Source: Gammaproteobacteria bacterium (lineage in GTDB: Bacteria > Pseudomonadota > Gammaproteobacteria > Pseudomonadales > Azotimanducaceae). Taken from it: a stretch of 19,436 nt of DNA. This document shows, in pieces, positions 7,234-13,803 of the stretch (its first letter is position 1; each line of letters opens with the position of its first letter). The stretch covers positions 16,266-35,701 of the forward strand of contig NZEI01000097.1 in NCBI GenBank assembly GCA_002690405.1, given 5' to 3'. A model generated the notes under the pieces. The model did not search any database. It was not told where the DNA came from and saw only the letters and a list, made by a program, of their open reading frames with translations. The translations under genes were made by a program, and so were the position numbers.

Positions 7234-9129
7234 TTGTCAGACATGGGAAAAAACATCGTACTGTGGCTCATAATTTTAGCTGTCCTGCTGACGGTGTTTA
7301 ATAATTTTGAGGTCGAGCAAAAACAGCAGCCAATGGCTTACTCTGAATTCATCGACGCGGTAGAGCGTGGCGAGGTTCGCGAAGCAACGATTCAGGACAA
7401 CAAAATCACCGCAACAGATGGTTCTGGAGAAACGTTCTCCGTGACTGGCTTCCAATACGACCCGCGATTGGTGCAGATTCTCGATGAAAATCGGGTGCGA
7501 ATCGACGTCAAACCGCCGGAAACACAGAGCATCTTTACCCAAATCTTGGTCGCGAGCTTTCCGATCCTGATCATTCTTGCGGTCGCAATTTTCTTTATGC
7601 GCCAGATGCAAGGTGGCGGCAGCGGTCGTGGCGGACCAATGGCATTTGGCCGCAGCAAGGCCAAGCTATTGTCCGAAGACCAAATCAAAACCACCTTTGC
7701 AGATGTGGCAGGGGTGGATGAGGCCAAGGAAGATGTGCAGGAATTAGTAGAATTTCTTCGCGATCCAGGGAAATTTCAGCGTCTCGGAGGGCATATCCCC
7801 CGCGGCGTGCTTATGGTGGGCCAGCCGGGTACCGGTAAAACTTTGCTCGCAAAAGCCATTGCTGGCGAGGCCAAGGTGCCGTTTTTCTCAATATCTGGCT
7901 CTGACTTCGTAGAAATGTTCGTCGGCGTGGGTGCATCAAGAGTGCGCGATATGTTTGAGCAGGCGAAAAAGCAGTCGCCCTGCATCATTTTCATCGACGA
8001 AATCGATGCCGTGGGTCGTCATCGCGGCGCCGGCTTAGGCGGAGGTCATGACGAGCGCGAACAAACGCTAAACCAGTTGCTGGTGGAGATGGACGGGTTT
8101 GAAGCTAATGACGGCATTATTGTGATTGCTGCCACTAACCGGCCTGACGTGCTTGATCCCGCATTGTTGCGTCCTGGCCGCTTCGACCGCCAGGTGGTCG
8201 TGGGCCTACCGGACATCAGAGGTCGCGAGCAGATTGTGAAGGTGCATATGCGTAAAGTGCCCCTTGGGGATGACGTCGATCCGAGCATTATTGCTCGCGG
8301 CACGCCTGGATTCTCGGGTGCCGACTTAGCGAATCTAGTCAACGAGGCTGCGTTGTTCGCTGCTCGAGCCAGTAAACGGCTGGTCAGTATGGAGGAATTC
8401 GACAAGGCCAAGGATAAAATCATGATGGGCGCTGAGCGCAAATCTATGGTGATGTCGGAGAAAGAAAAGCGTAACACTGCATACCACGAGGCAGGCCACG
8501 CCATCGTCGGGCGACTGATGCCAGATCATGATCCGGTATACAAAGTAACGATCATTCCCCGCGGTAGAGCGTTAGGCGTGACGATGTTCTTGCCCGAAGA
8601 AGATCGTTATAGCATGAGTCGGCAGGGGATCCGGTCGCAGATCTGCAGTCTATTTGGTGGGCGTATTGCAGAGGAAATGACCCTTGGCGCTGAACACGTC
8701 ACAACAGGGGCCTCCAACGACATAGAAAGAGCGACCCAGCTGGCACGCAATATGGTCACAAAATGGGGCTTGTCTGAGCGTATGGGACCCCTAATGTATG
8801 ACGAGGACGACGGCGAGGTCTTTCTTGGGATGTCTGCTAATGCCAAACCAAAGTTGCATTCGCCTGATACGTCGAAAGCGATCGATGAGGAAGTGCGTCG
8901 TATTGTCGACGAGTGCTATGCCGAAGCGAGCAAATTGTTAGATGACAACTTCGACAAACTGCACACCATGGCCGATGCGTTAATGGAATTCGAAACCCTG
9001 TCATCCGAACAGTTGGATGACATTATGGCCGGAGCGAAACCGCGCCATCCGTCCGACCTGCCGCCATCATCCGGCGCTAACCCGCCGAAAGGCGAAACAC
9101 CGATCGGTGGCCCTGCGGAAGAAAGCTGA
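7234..9129 (+). CDS. ftsH: ATP-dependent zinc metalloprotease FtsH
   Basis: 631 residues from a TTG at 7234. The ATG at 7243 (MGKNIVLWL) aligns better with E. coli MAKNLILWL, while AGAGG 8 bases before the TTG favours the TTG, so the start is open within three codons. Two membrane helices (about 8-24 and 103-123) flank a periplasmic domain. The AAA module has Walker A GQPGTGKT (196-203), pore motif FVGVGA (229-234), Walker B IIFIDEIDA and the second region of homology ending LLRPGRFDRQ. The peptidase has HEAGH (418-422), with D495 in ASND as the likely third zinc ligand. As a membrane hexamer, FtsH degrades misfolded membrane proteins and, in E. coli, LpxC and sigma32. The proline-rich C-terminal tail differs from E. 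coli, as is usual. folP follows after 9 bases. Confidence 0.98.
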   Translation: MSDMGKNIVLWLIILAVLLTVFNNFEVEQKQQPMAYSEFIDAVERGEVREATIQDNKITATDGSGETFSVTGFQYDPRLVQILDENRVRIDVKPPETQSIFTQILVASFPILIILAVAIFFMRQMQGGGSGRGGPMAFGRSKAKLLSEDQIKTTFADVAGVDEAKEDVQELVEFLRDPGKFQRLGGHIPRGVLMVGQPGTGKTLLAKAIAGEAKVPFFSISGSDFVEMFVGVGASRVRDMFEQAKKQSPCIIFIDEIDAVGRHRGAGLGGGHDEREQTLNQLLVEMDGFEANDGIIVIAATNRPDVLDPALLRPGRFDRQVVVGLPDIRGREQIVKVHMRKVPLGDDVDPSIIARGTPGFSGADLANLVNEAALFAARASKRLVSMEEFDKAKDKIMMGAERKSMVMSEKEKRNTAYHEAGHAIVGRLMPDHDPVYKVTIIPRGRALGVTMFLPEEDRYSMSRQGIRSQICSLFGGRIAEEMTLGAEHVTTGASNDIERATQLARNMVTKWGLSERMGPLMYDEDDGEVFLGMSANAKPKLHSPDTSKAIDEEVRRIVDECYAEASKLLDDNFDKLHTMADALMEFETLSSEQLDDIMAGAKPRHPSDLPPSSGANPPKGETPIGGPAEES

Positions 9130-9138
9130 GGGCTAACG

Positions 9139-9987
9139 ATGGTCAGGCAGTGGTTGTGCCGTGACCGTCGGCTGACCTTCGAAGAACCGCTAATTATGGG
9201 GGTGATGAATATCCCCCCCGATTCGTTTTCAGATGGCGGCAAGCTCTACCGCAGTAGTAGTGTGATGCTAGAGCATGCGCTTACCCAAGGCGCGACAATG
9301 ATTGCTGACGGTGCGCGTATACTGGATGTGGGCGGCGAGTCCAGTCGTCCGGGCGCTGAGCCGGTTGGCCATGCCGAAGAAATCCGCAGAGTTATTCCAG
9401 TAATCGAAGCCCTGCGCGCCCTCGATTGCTTGATATCAGTGGATACCTACCATATCGAAACCGCTCGGGCAGCGGTGACGGCCGGGGTGGACATTATCAA
9501 CGACATCAGTGGCGGCGCGGATCCAGCCATGCAGGCGCTGGTTGCCGAAAGCGGCGTTGGTTTATGTTTAATGCATATGCAGGGTTCGCCCCAGACCATG
9601 CAAAATAACCCCTCCTACGTGGATGTTGTTGGCGAAGTTGCAGGTTTCTTAGCTGAGCGGATATCGACGTGTGTGGCCAGCGGCGTCATGGCCGACCAAA
9701 TTGCCATCGATCCGGGCTTTGGTTTTGGTAAGTCACTAGAGCACAATTTGCATCTGTTGCGCTGTTTAGAACAAGTGCGTGTTGGGCAACATCCGCTGCT
9801 TGTGGGGTTGTCGCGCAAGTCTATGTTGGGGACAATTACAGGCAAGCCCGTGGAGGAACGAGACACCGCCAGTGTCGTTGCCGCAGTTTTGGCCGCACAA
9901 AATGGCGCAGATATCATCAGAGTGCACGACGTTGCTAAAACTACGGACGGGCTGCAAGTGCTTAAGCATGTTGCGGCACCAAGCTAG
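9139..9987 (+). CDS. folP: dihydropteroate synthase
   Basis: 282 residues forming a TIM barrel that condenses 6-hydroxymethyl-dihydropterin pyrophosphate with p-aminobenzoate in folate synthesis, the sulfonamide target. Visible motifs are MGVMNIPPDSFSDGG (about 20-34, loop 1), DVGGESSRPGA (loop 2), SVDT, IINDISG, LCLMHMQGSPQTMQ, DPGFGFGK, LVGLSRKSMLG and IIRVHDV. The conserved NVTPDSF is NIPPDSF here, so the position of E. coli Thr24 is Pro26. The codons form a run of seven C with no frame loss. The ATG at 9139 is 9 bases after ftsH, with a GAGGG element across the ftsH stop, so it is probably translated from the ftsH transcript. All other key motifs are intact. Confidence 0.97.
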   Translation: MVRQWLCRDRRLTFEEPLIMGVMNIPPDSFSDGGKLYRSSSVMLEHALTQGATMIADGARILDVGGESSRPGAEPVGHAEEIRRVIPVIEALRALDCLISVDTYHIETARAAVTAGVDIINDISGGADPAMQALVAESGVGLCLMHMQGSPQTMQNNPSYVDVVGEVAGFLAERISTCVASGVMADQIAIDPGFGFGKSLEHNLHLLRCLEQVRVGQHPLLVGLSRKSMLGTITGKPVEERDTASVVAAVLAAQNGADIIRVHDVAKTTDGLQVLKHVAAPS

Positions 9988-10019
9988 CCGCGCTCTGCAT
10001 TCACCAACAACGGATTGCA

Positions 10020-11363
10020 ATGAAACGAAAATATTTTGGTACCGACGGCATACGTGGGCGCGTAGGTGCGGCCCCAATAACGCCCGAGTTCTGTCTGCGC
10101 TTGAGTAATGCGGTGGGTAGAGTGTTCACCGTGGACGGTCGTAAACCCAAGGTTCTTATCGGCAAAGATACGCGGATTTCTGGGTACATGCTCGAGTCTG
10201 TGCTGCAATCTGGACTCATTTCGGCGGGCGCCGACGTCAGTTTGCTAGGACCGATGCCCACCCCGGCCATCGCTTACTTAACCAGGACATTGCGCGCAGA
10301 TGCGGCGATCGTCATAAGCGCCTCCCACAATCCGTATTACGACAATGGCATTAAATTTTTTAATGCTCAGGGCAGCAAGCTCGACGACGACACGGAGTTG
10401 GCAATCGAAGCTGCCATGGATGCGCCTTTGTACTGCGAAGGGTCCGAGAGTCTTGGCAAGGCGTCGCGTATTTCCGACGCCCCGGGACGCTATGTTGAGT
10501 TTTGTAAATCTGCAGTGCCCAACGGCCTGAGTCTGCGTGGTCTGCGAGTCGTCTTGGACTGCGCTAATGGAGCAACCTATCAGGTAGCTCCTCAGGTTTT
10601 CACCGAACTTGGTGCCGAAGTGATCGTCATCGCGGCTGAACCGGATGGCTTCAATATAAATGACCAATGCGGATCCACTCATACCGAGGCCTTACAGCAG
10701 CGGGTACTGGCGGAAAATGCCGACTTAGGAATCGCCTTTGACGGTGATGGTGACCGGGTTGCCATGGTCGATGCTGATGGCGCATTGCTCGACGGCGATG
10801 AACTGCTGTATATCATCGCTCGGGATCGTCAACGCCGCGAAGTGCTGCATGGTGGTGTTGTCGGTACGGTAATGAGCAACCTTGGATTTGAGCAGGCCCT
10901 AGCGCGGCTCGCCATTCCATTTAGTCGAGCTAATGTCGGCGATCGAAATATTCTAGCGCAACTGCAACAGCGCGACTGGCAGTTGGGTGGGGAGCCCTCG
11001 GGGCATATTTTGACTCTGGATCTTGCAACCACCGGTGATGCCATCGTAGCGGCGCTGCAGGTAATCGTGCCGATCATCGAGCAGGGTGAATCGCTGCAGT
11101 CGCTGGCTCGGGGGATGGATAAATTCCCACAGATATTGGAGAACGTTACAGTGGCAGAACCTGGAAAACTGTCCAATGATGAGCGGCTGTTGTCTGAAAT
11201 TGCATCTCACGAATCCAAATTAGCTGATCGCGGTCGCATACTCGTCAGGGCGTCCGGGACCGAGCCGTTATTGCGCATTATGGTTGAAGGTCAGGACGAA
11301 CAGGAGGTGGGCACGATTGCGCAAGCGCTAGCCGAGCATGCAGTCCGCTTGAGTGCCCATTAG
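10020..11363 (+). CDS. glmM: phosphoglucosamine mutase
   Basis: 447 residues (E. coli 445). It converts glucosamine-6-phosphate to glucosamine-1-phosphate for UDP-GlcNAc, feeding peptidoglycan and lipopolysaccharide synthesis. The N-terminus KYFGTDGIRGRVG is typical. The phosphoserine loop ISASHNP places the catalytic serine at S102. The magnesium loop is DGDGDR (241-246). The sugar-specificity loop region reads GGEPSGHI, and the C-terminal phosphate-binding loop is RASGTEPLLRIM. The start ATG has only a weak purine element (ACGGA) upstream. It lies 32 bases after folP in the conserved folP-glmM pairing. Confidence 0.98.
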   Translation: MKRKYFGTDGIRGRVGAAPITPEFCLRLSNAVGRVFTVDGRKPKVLIGKDTRISGYMLESVLQSGLISAGADVSLLGPMPTPAIAYLTRTLRADAAIVISASHNPYYDNGIKFFNAQGSKLDDDTELAIEAAMDAPLYCEGSESLGKASRISDAPGRYVEFCKSAVPNGLSLRGLRVVLDCANGATYQVAPQVFTELGAEVIVIAAEPDGFNINDQCGSTHTEALQQRVLAENADLGIAFDGDGDRVAMVDADGALLDGDELLYIIARDRQRREVLHGGVVGTVMSNLGFEQALARLAIPFSRANVGDRNILAQLQQRDWQLGGEPSGHILTLDLATTGDAIVAALQVIVPIIEQGESLQSLARGMDKFPQILENVTVAEPGKLSNDERLLSEIASHESKLADRGRILVRASGTEPLLRIMVEGQDEQEVGTIAQALAEHAVRLSAH

Positions 11364-11482
11364 CAGGGCGGGCAATCGCGATGCTGATGTTTCGATCTCC
11401 TCTCTTTAATCGACCAGATTAAGCTACCAGAATGATTTTCGGGGTTTCGGGCTGCTGAATTAGTCATCAGCGCGGGCTGCAG

Positions 11483-11506
11483 GGAACCCTTGGCAACCAA
11501 GGGTCC
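11483..11506 (+). promoter_or_regulatory. strong hairpin upstream of tpiA
   Basis: Perfect 8-base arms ACCCTTGG (11486-11493) and CCAAGGGT (11497-11504) enclose a CAA loop. A further GG/CC pair extends the stem across a bulged A. It ends 38 bases before the tpiA ATG and is not followed by a T run, so it is not a standard intrinsic terminator. The rest of the 181-base glmM-tpiA gap has a smaller palindrome, TTAATC-N5-GATTAA (11406-11422), and no convincing promoter. Confidence 0.55.
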
Positions 11507-11544
11507 AGCGTTTACCATTGCGCGCCCGAATTTTCAGACTCGCC

Positions 11545-12282
11545 ATGCGAAAAGCGTTAATCGCAGCAAATTGGAAGTGTCACGGTTCGTTAGCCATGGT
11601 CGACGAATACGCCGCCGTGCTGGAACACTCGGCAAAGGTTGAGGCAGTGGTGTTTCCACCGGCTGTGTTTGTAGCGCGCTATGCAATGGCTGCGGCACAG
11701 CGGTCTGACTGTGGTGTGCAGGACCTTGGTGTAGCAGAGTCGGGTGCACACACTGGAGAGGTTTCTGCAGCTATGGTGCGCGAGGTCGGCGGGCTATGGG
11801 CTATTGTTGGACACTCTGAGCGTCGGCAGAATCAGTTGGAAAGCGATGCGCTAGTTGCAGCAAAGTTTGCTGCGGCATTGCATGCGGGGTTGCGGCCAAT
11901 ATTGTGCGTTGGCGAGACCGAGCAGCAGCGAGATCATGGTGAAGCCATGACAGTGGTCGAGCAGCAATTGCGCTCTGCGCTTGCTGACATTGACCCATCG
12001 AAGATTGCCCTCGGTGCAATTGCCTATGAACCGATTTGGGCAATTGGCACGGGTCGCACGGCGACTCCGCAGCAAGCGCAAGATATGCACGAAGGTATTC
12101 GTGCGGTGGTGCGTTCGCTGGATGCCGATGCGGCAAAGGCCACAAGGATTATTTACGGTGGCAGCGTCAATGCGGATAATGCGGCGGCATTGTTTGCACA
12201 AACGGATATAGATGGTGCATTAGTCGGCGGTGCGTCATTGCAGTTAGATACATTTACTAGGATCATTGCCGCCGCTGCTTAA
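11545..12282 (+). CDS. tpiA: triosephosphate isomerase
   Basis: 245 residues from the ATG at 11545 (MRKALIAANWKCHG). The frame is open 9 codons upstream to a TTG, but that stretch has no family resemblance. The enzyme interconverts dihydroxyacetone phosphate and glyceraldehyde-3-phosphate in the cytosol. Catalytic residues are N9 and K11 (ANWK), H90 (VGHSERR) and E162 (AYEPIWAIGTG), and the phosphate-binding YGGSVN and LVGGASL motifs are present. Histidine after the NWKC motif, where E. coli has asparagine, also occurs in Pseudomonas. The usual GAQN is GVQD. I see no good Shine-Dalgarno sequence before the ATG. It lies between glmM and secG, as in Pseudomonas. Confidence 0.96.
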   Translation: MRKALIAANWKCHGSLAMVDEYAAVLEHSAKVEAVVFPPAVFVARYAMAAAQRSDCGVQDLGVAESGAHTGEVSAAMVREVGGLWAIVGHSERRQNQLESDALVAAKFAAALHAGLRPILCVGETEQQRDHGEAMTVVEQQLRSALADIDPSKIALGAIAYEPIWAIGTGRTATPQQAQDMHEGIRAVVRSLDADAAKATRIIYGGSVNADNAAALFAQTDIDGALVGGASLQLDTFTRIIAAAA

Positions 12283-12319
12283 CTTAGACGCGGCTTGTTA
12301 CGAAGATTAGGATTACACA

Positions 12320-12682
12320 ATGGGTACTTTAGAAGCGGTATTGTTGGTGTTGCTGATTGTTGATGCGTTAGCGTTAACAGTGCTTGTGCTGCTTCAGCAG
12401 GGCAAGGGTGCAGATGTTGGAGCGGCTTTCGGTAGCGGCACCTCAAACACGATGTTCGGTAGTGCGGGTGGCGCATCCTTCATGACCAAGGTCACAACAT
12501 GGCTAGCAGTCGGTTTTTTTGCTATCGCATTCGGCCTCGCCTATACGGCGAAGGAGCGAGCAGCGGCAGCCGGACAAATTGGTATTCCCCAAGCTACAGT
12601 GCCATCGGAAGTGCCGTCGCTAGGGGACGAGATCCCTGCAGCGCCTGAAGCTGAACAAGGAGACGATATCCCGCAGCTATAG
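12320..12682 (+). CDS. secG: protein-export membrane protein SecG
   Basis: 120 residues (E. coli 110). SecG joins SecYE in the inner-membrane translocon and helps SecA-driven export. Two hydrophobic helices (about 3-24 and 57-76) flank the conserved cytoplasmic loop QQGKGADVGAAFGSG and the TMFGSAGGASFMTK segment. The C-terminal tail after the second helix is acidic and proline-rich (SEVPSLGDEIPAAPEAEQ), as is common. The ATG follows an AGGA element at about 8 bases. The stop codon lies inside a perfect 18-base palindrome directly before tRNA-Leu, so secG and the tRNA are probably on one transcript, as in E. coli secG-leuU. Confidence 0.95.
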   Translation: MGTLEAVLLVLLIVDALALTVLVLLQQGKGADVGAAFGSGTSNTMFGSAGGASFMTKVTTWLAVGFFAIAFGLAYTAKERAAAAGQIGIPQATVPSEVPSLGDEIPAAPEAEQGDDIPQL

Positions 12683-12688
12683 CTGCGG
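12671..12688 (+). terminator. palindrome over the secG stop codon
   Basis: CCGCAGCTATAGCTGCGG is a perfect 18-base palindrome, able to fold as a 7-bp stem with a TATA loop. It contains the secG TAG (12680-12682) and ends 7 bases before tRNA-Leu. Only TTT follows (12693-12695), so full termination is unlikely. It may instead protect or define the secG 3' end when the tRNA is processed out. Confidence 0.4.
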
Positions 12689-12695
12689 ATCCTTT

Positions 12696-12782
12696 GCCGA
12701 AGTGGTGAAATTGGTAGACACGCTACCTTGAGGGGGTAGTGGGCTTATGCCCGTGCGAGTTCGAGTCTCGCCTTCGGCACCA
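12696..12782 (+). tRNA. tRNA-Leu (anticodon GAG)
   Basis: An 87-base class II tRNA. The acceptor stem pairs GCCGAAG (12696-12702) with CTTCGGC (12772-12778), followed by A73 and an encoded CCA (12780-12782). The anticodon arm is CTACC / GGTAG with loop TTGAGGG, giving anticodon GAG at 12730-12732, which reads CUC and CUU. A long variable arm GGGC-TTAT-GCCC and the T arm GCGAG / CTCGC are present. The position after secG matches leuU in E. coli. Confidence 0.97.
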
Positions 12783-12835
12783 TTCTTTATCCAAAGCCTG
12801 AGCGACATCACTGCTGTCGGCCGAGGACTTGATCT

Positions 12836-12877
12836 GCCTTCATCAGGGCATGGCCACCACGGTTCGTTCATGAAGGC
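12836..12877. repeat. 8-bp inverted repeat between the two tRNA genes
   Basis: GCCTTCAT (12836-12843) and ATGAAGGC (12870-12877) are a perfect inverted repeat around a 26-base loop, in the 178-base gap between tRNA-Leu and initiator tRNA-Met. There is no T run after it. It lies about 40 bases upstream of the initiator tRNA promoter -35. It could be a regulator site or a weak RNA structure. The gap holds no gene. Confidence 0.35.
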
Positions 12878-12916
12878 GTCTGAACGTTTCCCTTGACGCG
12901 TGATCACAATCGGCGC

Positions 12917-12945
12917 TTGCACCTGTCGAATAGCCTCCCTATAAT
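12917..12945 (+). promoter_or_regulatory. sigma70 promoter for initiator tRNA
   Basis: TTGCAC (12917-12922) and a perfect TATAAT (12940-12945) are exactly 17 bases apart. The sequence after the -10 is GC-rich (CCGCCCCC), the discriminator type linked to stringent (ppGpp) control of stable RNA genes. The predicted start is near 12952, about 9 bases before the mature tRNA. This is the clearest promoter in the window. Confidence 0.88.
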
Positions 12946-12960
12946 CCGCCCCCTTGTTGC

Positions 12961-13037
<77 letters not shown>

Positions 13038-13044
13038 TCTTAGG

Positions 13045-13068
13045 AAAGCCCCGATTACGGGGCTTTTT
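13045..13068 (+). terminator. intrinsic terminator after initiator tRNA
   Basis: Arms AAAGCCCCG (13045-13053) and CGGGGCTTT (13058-13066) form a 9-bp GC-rich stem with an ATTA loop, and the T run extends to 13068. It starts 8 bases after the tRNA CCA. This is a strong Rho-independent terminator. Confidence 0.9.
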
Positions 13069-13069
13069 A

Positions 13070-13243
13070 TTACTCAGGGGCTACACCGCTGAGTAAGCGT
13101 CGATACGCTTTTGGGCGCATCACGCATGAAGTCTAAACGTGAACGACTTCTTGGTTTCGGGTCGCAGATGCGGTGAATGATCCGTACTTGGACTAGAAAC
13201 AGCTAGGGTCACGTAAATGAGATGGGCTTAAGGCCCATTTTTT
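13070..13243 (+). promoter_or_regulatory. hairpin-rich rimP leader ending in an intrinsic terminator
   Basis: The stretch between the tRNA terminator and rimP has no gene but several pairings. They are TTACTCAG / CTGAGTAA (13070-13077 / 13089-13096), AAGCGT / ACGCTT (13095-13100 / 13105-13110) followed by TT, and CGCATC / GATGCG (13116-13121 / 13167-13172) enclosing GAAGTC / GACTTC (13128-13133 / 13145-13150). The first two overlap, so they are mutually exclusive at their edge. A premature terminator follows. This layout resembles the attenuator-type rimP leader described in enterobacteria, but I cannot show homology. No clear promoter for rimP is visible here. Confidence 0.5.
13222..13243 (+). 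terminator. intrinsic terminator (attenuator candidate) upstream of rimP
   Basis: ATGGGC (13222-13227) and GCCCAT (13233-13238) form a 6-bp stem with loop TTAAG, followed by six T (13238-13243). It lies about 90 bases before the proposed rimP start and faces the operon, so rimP-nusA-infB transcription starting upstream must read through it. Confidence 0.75.
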
Positions 13244-13333
13244 GTGCCAGTAATAAAGATTTCTGGGCAGGGCGACGTGCTATCAGAGCATGCTCGTACC
13301 GTAGCGAGTCTTTTGCGGCGAGGTTGTAAGTTA

Positions 13334-13792
13334 TTGAATGTTAGGGAGAAACAGATAGAAGAGCTCATCGCGCCGACGGTTGAATCGCTCGGCTGCGAAG
13401 TTTGGGGTATTGAGTACCTCAGCCAGGGAAAATACAGCAAGTTGCTGATCTACATTGACAGAGAAGAAGGGATTGATGTGGATTTATGTGCGGCGGTAAG
13501 TAGGCACGTAAGCGATTTGTTGGATGTGGAAGAGCTGATCAGCAGCCGTTACACCTTGGAAGTCTCCTCTCCCGGTATGGATAGAGTTCTATTTAAAGAA
13601 AAACACTACACAGACCATGTAGGTGAACGCGTAGAGATTCGATTGAACTACCCCTTTGAGGGACGGAAGCGAATAACCGGTGTTTTAGCCGGGGTGGAAG
13701 ATCACATGGCCATAGTGCAGGAAGCAGAGAATGAATATCTGCTGCCATTGGAAAATGTTCAAAAGGCACGGCTAGTGCCATCTTTTGATTGA
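13334..13792 (+). CDS. rimP: ribosome maturation factor RimP
   Basis: 152 residues from a TTG at 13334, giving MNVREKQIEELIAPTVESLG. This matches the usual RimP length (about 150) and N-terminus. The frame is open back to a GTG at 13244, but that codon lies in the tail of the upstream terminator and the extra 30 residues have no family resemblance. A GTG at 13277 with AGGG upstream is another option. A GAGG element lies 10 bases before the chosen TTG. The body has the motifs GIEYLSQGKYSKLLIYIDREEGI, VSRHVSDLLDVEE and LEVSSPGMDRVLF, then the C-terminal SH3-like domain. RimP assists 30S subunit maturation. It is the first gene of the nusA-infB operon, and nusA follows 11 bases later. Confidence 0.93.
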   Translation: MNVREKQIEELIAPTVESLGCEVWGIEYLSQGKYSKLLIYIDREEGIDVDLCAAVSRHVSDLLDVEELISSRYTLEVSSPGMDRVLFKEKHYTDHVGERVEIRLNYPFEGRKRITGVLAGVEDHMAIVQEAENEYLLPLENVQKARLVPSFD

Positions 13793-13803
13793 GGCGATGA
13801 TAA

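Noticed and set aside
11349..11374. TGCCC / GGGCA inverted repeat over the glmM stop
   Set aside because: The stem is short with several alternative registers and no T run. It was not counted with the secG and infB cases.
13244..13333. Upstream extension of rimP to the GTG at 13244
   Set aside because: The GTG lies at the end of the terminator T run, lacks a ribosome binding site, and adds 30 residues absent from RimP proteins.
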